The position numbers and the translations under genes are program-made. Of a DNA stretch of 64,000 nt, positions 1-6,085 are shown piece by piece. The stretch is from Scopulibacillus daqui (GTDB taxonomy: Bacteria; Bacillota; Bacilli; Bacillales; Sporolactobacillaceae): assembly GCF_016908855.1 (NCBI RefSeq), contig NZ_JAFBER010000006.1:1-64000 (forward strand), read 5' to 3'. Below the pieces are notes generated by a model that worked only from the letters and a program-made list of their open reading frames with translations, was not told the DNA's origin and did no database searches. Positions within the stretch are counted from its first letter, which is position 1; the number at the start of each line of letters is the position of its first letter.

Positions 1-44
1 CTCCAAGTTAATTCTCTAGTTGTATTTATTCATTATATAAAAAA

Positions 45-89
45 GTACCCTATAGGTAGACTTTTTTATGTGTCTACTCTATAGGGTAC
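45..89. repeat. Inverted repeat, possible two-way terminator
   Basis: Arms at 45-61 and 72-89 (GTACCCTATAGGTAGAC against its complement, one unpaired base) surround a T-rich loop. An A-run precedes the left arm and T-rich sequence follows the right one, so it could end transcription entering from outside the window. No gene ends next to it inside the window. Confidence 0.5.
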
Positions 90-133
90 ATTTTATATTC
101 GGAAGGGGTGTTTTTTTTAAATCAACAGCCTTA

Positions 134-180
134 ATATGCCATAAACCCGGAATAAAAATTATTCCGGGTTTATGGCATAT
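134..180. repeat. Perfect 22-bp inverted repeat
   Basis: Two perfect 22-nt arms (134-155 and 159-180) are separated by only three A residues. Neither side has a clear T-run directly after the stem, so it is not a textbook terminator. It lies 37 nt downstream (minus strand) of the tiny reading frame at 217-279. It could be an mRNA-stabilising hairpin, a small mobile repeat or a degraded terminator. Confidence 0.6.
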
Positions 181-216
181 GACAACTTATAAAAAGTTCA
201 GCTTACTCATTGCTCA

Positions 217-279
217 TTAGCCTATATTAATTAGGTGGCTTAAATTCACAACATGATTAAGAAGATGAAGCAGAATCAT
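217..279 (-). CDS. Possible 20-residue hydrophobic peptide
   Basis: A minus-strand frame starts at an ATG (277-279) preceded by a near-perfect ribosome site (GGAGGTG, six bases before the ATG) and reads MILLHLLNHVVNLSHLINIG before a TAA stop. The peptide is Leu/Ile/Val-rich and short, as type I toxins and leader peptides can be. I do not recognise it. The strong ribosome site is the main argument for it. The sequence from 280 to 504 shows nothing else I can support. Confidence 0.25.
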   Translation of the reverse strand: MILLHLLNHVVNLSHLINIG

Positions 280-504
280 AGTCAGCACCTCCATTTATAA
301 ATTCGAATTATATGGTCATTTGTCATATAATCCCTAACATCATTTTACCGTTAATATATTTTTTAGTATATAATGAATTGGAACTAAAATTCAGAATAGT
401 AGTATTGGCACCCCAAACAGACTCCAACTTTTATTTCCGCAGTATTGACTATTTCTCTATGAATCCACAAATCCCTTCAATATTAATTAAAAAATCCGAA
501 TCGT

Positions 505-693
505 TTATGCGCATATTCTGCTACTTAAAATATTCTCTAAAGCGAAAATCCTAACACAGCGGCGGCGATAGCAATAAGCCTTTAAATAATTATCCGCGAC
601 TGAAATTATTTTGACTTTACGTTGACTAAAATTACCGGACTTATCTACATAAATCATTTCAATAATCTCGCCGATACGGTTTTTAAGGTTCAT
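505..693 (-). CDS. Small basic protein divergent from YolD-like gene
   Basis: This encodes 62 residues. An ATG start follows the ribosome site AAGAGGGG on the minus strand. The protein begins with a short acidic and hydrophobic part (IGEIIEMIYVDKSG) and ends in a basic segment (residues 35-58, around YCYRRRCVRIFALENIL). It resembles short Bacillales proteins with a WYL-like fold that often sit near YolD-family genes. That family call is from memory of the pattern. It is divergent from the YolD-like gene at 801, and the 107-bp gap holds two LexA-type boxes, so it may share SOS control. No enzymatic residues are visible and its function is unknown. Confidence 0.6.
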   Translation of the reverse strand: MNLKNRIGEIIEMIYVDKSGNFSQRKVKIISVADNYLKAYCYRRRCVRIFALENILSSRICA

Positions 694-730
694 TATTTTC
701 CCCTCTTAACTCATTTTTTAAACATCATAC

Positions 731-774
731 CGAACATTTGTTTGATTTACCAGTATAAATCGAACGTATTTTCG
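731..774. promoter_or_regulatory. Two LexA (SOS) boxes
   Basis: CGAACATTTGTTTG at 731-744 and CGAACGTATTTTCG at 761-774 each fit the Bacillus LexA box (CGAAC-N4-GTTCG) with one mismatch in the right half. Their starts are 30 bp apart, about three helical turns. The second lies just before a TATAAT at 777-782. They sit between two divergent genes, one in the YolD family, whose members are commonly SOS-linked in Bacillus. Confidence 0.7.
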
Positions 775-800
775 TATATAATAATTTCGAGGTGATAAAC

Positions 801-1181
801 GTGAATAAAATACCTCCAGGATCGAATATGCGCTGGGAGGCAAGCCGCATAATGTTGCCAGAGCATATCAACGCTTTAAGAAAACGAAAAATTGAACAAA
901 AGAAAGTTGAAAAGCCAATTTTGGATGAACAAGAATGGGAGATCATTGAACAAAATATTGCTTATGCAATGGGCGAGACTTTGCCTTTGGAAATCCGTTA
1001 CTTTAGGGATGGGTTTATAATCACTTTGGTAGGTTTTGCACTTTACTTTGATACACCTAATAAAATTCTTAGATTTGAGGATAAAAACGGAGATCGGCGC
1101 AATTTGTTTTTTGGAAATATTCTTGGGGCTGAAATCAGCGATGAGAAAATAAGGCCTTATGTGGATAGTCTTGATTGTTGA
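801..1181 (+). CDS. YolD-like family protein
   Basis: This is a 126-residue protein. The GTG at 801 is chosen because GAGGTGAT at 789-796 is its ribosome site; the in-frame GTG at 792 lies inside that site. The N-terminal pattern (residues 10-30, MRWEASRIMLPEHINAL) and the beta-rich C-terminal half fit the YolD-like family. These proteins usually accompany Y-family polymerases (UvrX/YqjW) under LexA control, but no polymerase gene is present here. Two LexA-type boxes lie just upstream. The molecular role of the family is unclear. A hairpin at 1210-1243 follows the stop. Confidence 0.75.
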   Translation: MNKIPPGSNMRWEASRIMLPEHINALRKRKIEQKKVEKPILDEQEWEIIEQNIAYAMGETLPLEIRYFRDGFIITLVGFALYFDTPNKILRFEDKNGDRRNLFFGNILGAEISDEKIRPYVDSLDC

Positions 1182-1209
1182 GCCGCAATTCATTCGACAA
1201 AGTTCTACG

Positions 1210-1243
1210 AAAACGCAAAAAAAGGCCACCTTTTTGGCGTTTT
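1210..1243 (+). terminator. Terminator after YolD-like gene
   Basis: AAAACGC pairs with GCGTTTT and the inner AAAAAGG with CCTTTTT, giving a long hairpin ending in T-rich sequence 30 nt after the stop codon. Confidence 0.6.
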
Positions 1244-1410
1244 GCTTAGATATAATTTTTATTTTAAGATAGGTATTTTCCACATATTTTATATATTTTT
1301 TAACCTGTAATATTAATTTTTTCTTTTAATGTTCACATTTTTCTTTCTTGAAAAATATACATATTGATGGGATCATATAATTAGAATAAGAAGGAGGAGG
1401 AGAGGAGGAT

Positions 1411-1629
1411 ATGATTAAGTACATTCAGATTATTTATGGTTATTTTTTCACGATGTCCATAATTTATCTTTTTGTGAAATTGCTCTCCTTTTTCCTGCCA
1501 GTCGATTTAACTTTTTACGTATTAACGTTTTTGCTATTTCTCGTTATTTTTAGAGTTCGTCCACATTCGGATTCCCAAAATTATCCGTTTGCGTTTGATC
1601 TCCAACTATTCTTCCAGCATCGAAACTAG
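1411..1629 (+). CDS. Small membrane protein, uncertain
   Basis: This is a 72-residue frame with an unusually strong purine-rich ribosome site (GGAGGAGGAGAGGAGGAT) directly before the ATG. Residues 5-50 form one or two hydrophobic stretches. Residues beyond about 48 are encoded on the opposite strand of the 3' end of the 1550-2663 gene, so the C-terminus may be an artefact of a truncated gene running into its neighbour. The ribosome site and the 5' half look real and the tail does not. I do not recognise the family. Confidence 0.35.
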   Translation: MIKYIQIIYGYFFTMSIIYLFVKLLSFFLPVDLTFYVLTFLLFLVIFRVRPHSDSQNYPFAFDLQLFFQHRN

Positions 1630-2663
1630 AGATTTGAAGCTGTTGCCGTATCTGCTCAGCTTCAATCTCTTTTTTTATTTGCCACATTTCTTTTTCTTTA
1701 TATAATTCAAATTCAGCTTTTTTATTTTCTAATTGTTTTGCTTTTTTTTCCTCGTCCATTAACTCTAGTTCTTTTTCCGCTTTTTTATTTTCTATTTTTC
1801 GTTTTTTATGAGATTGAAAGTAAGGTATTATTCCCTGCGATTTAATTCCTAATATCTTGACTTCCCCTATTAAAAATCCACCTAAAGCAATTGTTACTGC
1901 CAATATAGTTCCATAGTTATTAGAAACAAATTCAATTAAACCAGGACTTTGAACATTTGATTTTACAACAATTTCCTCTGGAACTTGATCAGCATACTTT
2001 TTTATTGCTGAGTATAATTTATACCACTCATCAGAATTTAGTCCTTCTCTTTTTGATATTTTTACTGTTCCATGACACGTTCCATTTTGGATATATATAG
2101 GGGATAACAATTGATTAACATAATCTTTTTGGTCCTGTAAATCAAAAATAGTTTGATGAGCTGATAATACCCAATAAAGTTTTTCAGAAATCTCGGAACG
2201 TGAAACCTCCTTTAGCCAATATACTTTCCTTCTCTTCAAATAAGGATTTATCGCATAATGAACATTCTCACCAGATGGAACTTCGTCATCCTTTATTTCA
2301 TAAACTGTACTATTTATGATTCCTAATAAAAAGCTAGTTGACCTTTTTGACGGAACTAAAATTAAATCCCCAACCTTCATTTCATCACAAAATTTTTCAG
2401 TCCTACTCGCTGCGTGGGCTATTTGTTGATTTGTCTGAATATTTTTCTTTATAAAGTTCTTTATAATGGTCAAGAGTAATACCAGCAATACTATTATTCT
2501 GGCATTCACGAATCATTTCAAGTGTTATTTCATTATCAGAAATAGCTACAAAGTCATTAAGAAAAAAATCATCATAATATTTCCCACCATCAGCCCGCAA
2601 CAACCAATACCCTACGTTTTCAGGTATTTCAAGTATACTAACTACTTCCGGCTCTTTCACCAT
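1550..2663 (-). pseudogene. Frameshifted membrane protein, possible defence gene
   Basis: Two overlapping minus-strand frames read as one protein interrupted by a one-base shift. The first starts at the ATG at 2663 (AGGAGG five to six bases upstream) and ends about residue 86, at 2403. The second carries on in the next frame to 1550. The switch lies around 2425-2455, near A-runs, where joining KEKYSDK to TNQQIAHAASRTEKF restores a smooth sequence. The joined protein is about 370 residues. It has an N-terminal alpha/beta domain (WLLRADGGKYYDDFF, then MKVGDLILVPS) resembling the N-terminal domain of some Mrr-type restriction proteins, one membrane segment (TILAVTIALGGFLIGEV) and a Lys/Glu-rich coiled coil. 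Either the gene is broken or the base call is wrong. The defence link is an inference from the N-terminal pattern. Confidence 0.6.
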
Positions 2664-2769
2664 AAAAATCCTCCTGAAATTAAAAAAATTATACCAATAA
2701 TAATATAACACTTTTTACATACTTATAATTTTAATTCTATGAATAATCTAAGACAGATAAATAAAAAAA

Positions 2770-2793
2770 CGCATCCAAATTATAATGGACACG
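2770..2793 (-). terminator. Terminator of the lipase cassette
   Basis: On the minus strand CGTGTCCA pairs with TGGATGCG and is followed by TTTTTTTATTT. It lies about 80 nt after the stop of the partner-protein gene. Two similar hairpins occur at 4790-4812 and 6021-6046. Confidence 0.7.
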
Positions 2794-2874
2794 AGGAAAT
2801 TTTTAAAAATCTCAATTATATTGCAACCCTTGATGAAAAATTGAGTCCCTCTCAATAAGAAGGAACCAATTTTT

Positions 2875-3162
2875 CTATTTACTTTCATTAACCATATTAA
2901 CAGGTGGAAAGGCTGCTTGAAGTTGTTTAGCGTACAATTCCCCTTTGACTGCTTCCAGATCGCTTGCCTTTTTCTGAATATCAAAAAATGCCGAGTTGAG
3001 TTTTTGCTTGCTTTTATCAGCGGAATGTCCTTTCCAATCATTCAGCTGTCCAAAAGTTTGTTTCATTTTAGTTTCTGTTTCTTTTAAAACGCTAATCTCC
3101 TCATCTATTCTATAAGCAATTAATCGGCATAGGTTTTCCGCTTCACCAAATGACTTTGTCAT
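2875..3162 (-). CDS. Small helical partner of type VII toxin (WXG100-like)
   Basis: This is a 95-residue, almost entirely helical and highly charged protein without signal peptide. The ATG follows AAGGTGTAAGG. Near the middle, NDWKGHSADKSKQKL matches the W-x-G turn between two helices seen in WXG100/ESAT-6-like proteins and in the small helper proteins of LXG-type toxins. It follows the lipase gene by 16 nt and ends at the cassette terminator. Its likely role is to bind the helical C-terminal domain of the lipase and deliver it to the type VII secretion system. This is inferred from the fold pattern and gene order. No secretion apparatus gene is in the window. Confidence 0.65.
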   Translation of the reverse strand: MTKSFGEAENLCRLIAYRIDEEISVLKETETKMKQTFGQLNDWKGHSADKSKQKLNSAFFDIQKKASDLEAVKGELYAKQLQAAFPPVNMVNESK

Positions 3163-3178
3163 CCTTACACCTTCTTAC

Positions 3179-4345
3179 TTATTCCTCATCCGCTTGTTCG
3201 AATCGAGAAGCCGCATCTTTTAACATCTGTGACTGTTCCTGTATTTTTTCTGTATGAAAATACTGAACACCTTTAACCGTTTGGATAACGCGTTCTGCAA
3301 GCTCCGCCAAATTTAATTCTTTAGCACCTTCCACACTGTATAATCCTTCCGCAGCCATAACAACAGAGCCGGTCGCAGATTCGACAGCACCAATCCTTTG
3401 TTCAAGTTCGGTTGCAAGTTCTCGCAATCTATCAGGGGTAACCTCGATTGTTTGACCTCCACTAGAATATCTCGGAGAAGCCATCAGTTGTTCACCTGTT
3501 TTTTGATCATAAAGTGGATTAGCGATGTTGCCATCTTTATCAAATTTATAATCTGTATCTAAAGAATGATAACTTGGTCCCGCCACTGCTTGACCATACC
3601 ACTCAACGTTTGTTAACCCAGCAGTTGCTAGGTCGATTGTTATATTACCTGTCAACAGAGTATTAGGTTTGCCCTTATAAGGGGAATTAATATAATAGGT
3701 TGAACCTACATGTTGTTTAAATTCTTTTATGTAACCGCTTCCTATCCAATCTTTCGGATTAACATAGTTCGTTACTTTACCATTGAACTTGCCTTCTTTT
3801 ACTTCTTTTTGAAGGTCTTTTGGGAGCGTATTGGTTATATCTGGCGCGTTAAAGGTTACACCTTCAAGATCATGATTGGCAGCCGTATATTGGGCTAGCG
3901 CACCGCCTAAAGAATGACCAGTCACTGAAATTTTAGCAGAAGGATATTTCTTTTTTACATCCTTTACAAGATTATCTGCTTGTGTAAATTGATCATGTTT
4001 AGATTCATAGTTGTCGACAGCAGCCATTGCCTTTTCTCCCCATGTAGGGAAAGAAGGTTCATTCATCATTTCTTGCCGTCTCTTTCTCTCATTAAGAGCC
4101 ATTTCAACATCTGTCCGAAGATCACCTAGGTCACTTGGACTAGTGCCAGCGAAGGCGATGACGACTTGATCGTCATGTTTAAAAACTTTGGCTTGAAAGC
4201 CGCTTTCATTATCATAGCTAAGCCACTTTTTGAAGTCCATTTCTTCCCATTTATGGTTACTCTCAGTTTTAGAAACGCTTATCTTTCTGTCACTGTCATA
4301 TGATTGCTTGGCTAAAATATGGTAGTCCTTATCTGTTATATTCAT
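3179..4345 (-). CDS. Class 3 lipase with C-terminal secretion domain (TslA-like)
   Basis: This is a 388-residue protein. The ATG at 4345 has AGGAGTG eight bases upstream. Residues 1-270 are an alpha/beta-hydrolase of the lipase class 3 type: a beta-strand with AFAGTSPSDLGDL, the nucleophile elbow VTGHSLGGALAQ (Ser145), a probable acid in NPKDWIG (Asp199) and a probable His in SYHSLDTD (His260). Residues 295-388 are a helical domain starting IEVTPDRLRELATELEQR, like WXG100/LXG targeting domains. There is no Sec signal. Enzyme first and targeting domain last is the reverse of usual LXG toxins and matches TslA, a type VII-secreted lipase of Staphylococcus aureus. Neighbours are a membrane protein 12 nt upstream and a small helical partner 16 nt downstream. 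The hydrolase is clear; its role as a type VII effector is inferred. Confidence 0.8.
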   Translation of the reverse strand: MNITDKDYHILAKQSYDSDRKISVSKTESNHKWEEMDFKKWLSYDNESGFQAKVFKHDDQVVIAFAGTSPSDLGDLRTDVEMALNERKRRQEMMNEPSFPTWGEKAMAAVDNYESKHDQFTQADNLVKDVKKKYPSAKISVTGHSLGGALAQYTAANHDLEGVTFNAPDITNTLPKDLQKEVKEGKFNGKVTNYVNPKDWIGSGYIKEFKQHVGSTYYINSPYKGKPNTLLTGNITIDLATAGLTNVEWYGQAVAGPSYHSLDTDYKFDKDGNIANPLYDQKTGEQLMASPRYSSGGQTIEVTPDRLRELATELEQRIGAVESATGSVVMAAEGLYSVEGAKELNLAELAERVIQTVKGVQYFHTEKIQEQSQMLKDAASRFEQADEE

Positions 4346-4357
4346 CAAAAAACACTC

Positions 4358-4672
4358 CTAATCCTTATCTTCATAATAGCCATAACTTTCAATAATGAAC
4401 TTACCATTTTGTCTATTAACTAAAACAACAACTTTATCCTTTTTTTGACTTACTCCATATAAATGAAGTGTATTTGTAGGATCAATCATGTAATCCTTAA
4501 AATGAACATTTAAATTCGCCTTTTGTTTCAAATAGTTTTGGGCTGCTTTTTCCGCCTGTGATATTATTTCCTTTTCATCATGCTTATGCTTCAAATAGAC
4601 CCCTCCTATCAAAATTACGAAAACTAAAACCACAATACCGATAGTTATCCATACTTTCTTTTTAATCTTCAA
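4358..4672 (-). CDS. Membrane-anchored immunity candidate
   Basis: This is a 104-residue protein starting at a TTG (4670-4672) behind AAAGGTG. Residues 7-27 form one membrane segment (VWITIGIVVLVFVILIGGV), followed by a short extracytoplasmic helix and beta-strand domain (NYLKQKANLNVHFKDY, then a hairpin ending FIIESYGYY). The shape recalls DUF1433/cystatin-like small proteins of Gram-positive bacteria. It is the first gene of the cassette and ends 12 nt before the lipase. Position and topology fit an outward-facing immunity protein against an extracellular lipase, analogous to TilA in S. aureus, though TilA is a lipoprotein and no lipobox is visible here. Immunity function is an inference. 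Confidence 0.55.
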   Translation of the reverse strand: MKIKKKVWITIGIVVLVFVILIGGVYLKHKHDEKEIISQAEKAAQNYLKQKANLNVHFKDYMIDPTNTLHLYGVSQKKDKVVVLVNRQNGKFIIESYGYYEDKD

Positions 4673-4789
4673 CCAACACCTTTTTATTGTGATTAAGTTA
4701 ATTTTACCATTTGTTCCAATATGGTTAAAACCATTTTTTTGAATTTAAAAATAAAAGCCAATTGTATCATTGCTCCAAATAAAAAAAAT

Positions 4790-4812
4790 CCCGCATCCAA
4801 ACGGATACGGGG
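4790..4812 (-). terminator. Terminator of the secreted-protein gene
   Basis: On the minus strand CCCCGTATCC pairs with GGATGCGGG across GTTT, followed by ATTTTTTTT. It lies 59 nt after the stop of the gene at 4871. Confidence 0.8.
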
Positions 4813-4870
4813 AAATTTTCCTTTGATATAGCACCTGTTTAGGGGGTGCCTATTTACTTAACACTAATAT

Positions 4871-5329
4871 TTATTTTTTCTGCAACATTTTTGGCCCACC
4901 GTTATCATTAGTTATAAGTGTTTTGGAACCAATTTTGTGTTTATACTTAGAATCAGAATATACTGTCATAACGTGTTTTGTTTGCATAGTTGCCCCAGCC
5001 ATTCTTACATATTGCTTGTCTACTATCCATACAGTTTTTATATTATCATTAATAATTTGCGCAGCTATTCCACTAAACATTCCTGCAACTCTATTTGATA
5101 TTCCTACTGCTCCAGCTATCGCATTTACTATAGTTTTCGTTCCTTCATCTTCGAATTTTGTACTTCCCTTTACAGTTTTAACATATTCCCAAGAAGATGC
5201 ATCGGCTTTATTTACTCCAACTTGTAAACTGCCATTTTGATTTGTTACATTGATAGTAGAAACAGAAACAAATCCCAGCACAAACATCCCTAAAATACCC
5301 AAAGATAGAATCCTTTTTCTTATTTTCAT
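4871..5329 (-). CDS. Secreted protein of unknown function
   Basis: This is a 152-residue protein with a Sec signal: KIRKR, then a hydrophobic core (ILSLGILGMFVLGFVSVS), probably cleaved around residues 25-45 (a possible site is KADASS). The mature part has a hydrophobic, Gly/Ala-rich middle (residues 66-95, around IAGAVGISNRVAGMFSGIAAQ) and a beta-like C-terminal part (TKHVMTVYSDSKYKHKIG). There are no cysteines, so it is not a disulphide-bonded peptide. It has its own terminator and sits directly upstream of the lipase cassette. A hydrophobic amphipathic centre in a secreted protein suggests an antimicrobial or membrane-active role, but I recognise no family. Confidence 0.6.
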   Translation of the reverse strand: MKIRKRILSLGILGMFVLGFVSVSTINVTNQNGSLQVGVNKADASSWEYVKTVKGSTKFEDEGTKTIVNAIAGAVGISNRVAGMFSGIAAQIINDNIKTVWIVDKQYVRMAGATMQTKHVMTVYSDSKYKHKIGSKTLITNDNGGPKMLQKK

Positions 5330-5506
5330 AATAACACCTCCTTTTGAATATAATAAAATGTTAGAATATAATCAATAGAAAAGCAAATAGGACTTTTTGT
5401 TTATTTACAATATAAAGTTTGAATGATAATTTGTTACTAAATTGTTTTTAAAAAGTATTGCAAAATACAAATTTATATACACCTTGACATGAAAGGATTG
5501 TTTCAC

Positions 5507-5731
5507 TTGAAATGGAATGATGGTAGACTTATCGTTTGTATATATTTGTTGGCTTTAGGAGTTGTAGAGATGATAACGCCTTCCTATCAACTTTTACATT
5601 ACTCTCTTTTATCCTTATTATTAGCGATTATTGGTTTTACTGGGAAGAAGACAATAATTGATAAAATATGTATTATTGTAGGGATTGTCGGTTTTTTGAT
5701 ATTACTTGTTTTGTTTTTTATTAAATTGTAA
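5507..5731 (+). CDS. Small membrane protein
   Basis: This is a 74-residue, very hydrophobic protein with two or three membrane segments (LIVCIYLLALGVVEMI; HYSLLSLLLAIIGF; ICIIVGIVGFLILLVLFFI). The TTG at 5507 is preferred because AAAGGA at 5492-5497 lies nine bases upstream. The ATG at 5489 has no ribosome site and overlaps that motif. It shares the terminator at 5751-5772 with the convergent gene at 5771. It vaguely resembles the small YczI-type (DUF3953) membrane proteins of Bacillus, but I would not name it. Confidence 0.45.
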   Translation: MKWNDGRLIVCIYLLALGVVEMITPSYQLLHYSLLSLLLAIIGFTGKKTIIDKICIIVGIVGFLILLVLFFIKL

Positions 5732-5750
5732 AAATACATATAAATAATAT

Positions 5751-5772
5751 AAACGGCCTTATTTGGCCGTTT
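5751..5772. terminator. Two-way terminator
   Basis: AAACGGCC and GGCCGTTT pair across TTATTT between two convergent small genes. The stop codon of the minus-strand gene overlaps the right arm. Confidence 0.65.
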
Positions 5773-5959
5773 ATTCTTGTTTCTTTCTCTCTTTGATGTA
5801 AAGCACAGTAACTATAATTAACCAGGTGGCAGAGAAAATAAATCTAACCAAAGATTGATATTGAAGAGGGACTATATAACCTAAAAAAAATACAACCACT
5901 CCTAATAAGATTGACCCTATTATGTATAATAAAATGTATTTCCATATTAAATTTTTCAT
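5771..5959 (-). CDS. Small two-segment membrane protein
   Basis: This is a 62-residue protein with two hydrophobic helices (residues 5-28, LIWKYILLYIIGSILLGVVV, and 37-54, LVRFIFSATWLIIVTVLYI) and a charged tail (KERKKQE). GGGGGAG lies about 12 bases before the ATG, which is slightly long. No family is recognised. It follows the amidase gene on the same strand but is separated from it by a hairpin at 6021-6046. Confidence 0.5.
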   Translation of the reverse strand: MKNLIWKYILLYIIGSILLGVVVFFLGYIVPLQYQSLVRFIFSATWLIIVTVLYIKERKKQE

Positions 5960-6020
5960 AACAATCTAAATCTCCCCCTTTCTCTTTATAAATCAATACC
6001 CTTTTTACTGCATTTACAAT

Positions 6021-6046
6021 CCCCCGCATCCACACAGATACGGGGG
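6021..6046 (-). terminator. Hairpin after the amidase gene
   Basis: CCCCCGCATC and GATACGGGGG pair across CACACA. The T-run on the minus strand is weak (ATTGTAAATG). The stem is closely related to those at 2770 and 4790. Confidence 0.55.
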
Positions 6047-6085
6047 AGTTAATCATTATTGGGCAGTCTATCATGACATCTTTTT

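Noticed and set aside
312-554. An 80-codon plus-strand frame
   Set aside because: It has no ribosome site, overlaps the better-supported minus-strand gene at 505-693, and its composition looks like translated AT-rich noncoding DNA.
777-782. TATAAT as -10 of a sigma-A promoter for the YolD-like gene
   Set aside because: No good -35 lies 16-18 bp upstream, and the start would be almost at the ribosome site, so I do not list it as a promoter.
876-1283. A 135-codon minus-strand frame
   Set aside because: It lies opposite the YolD-like gene, which has a clear ribosome site and family pattern; this is its shadow.
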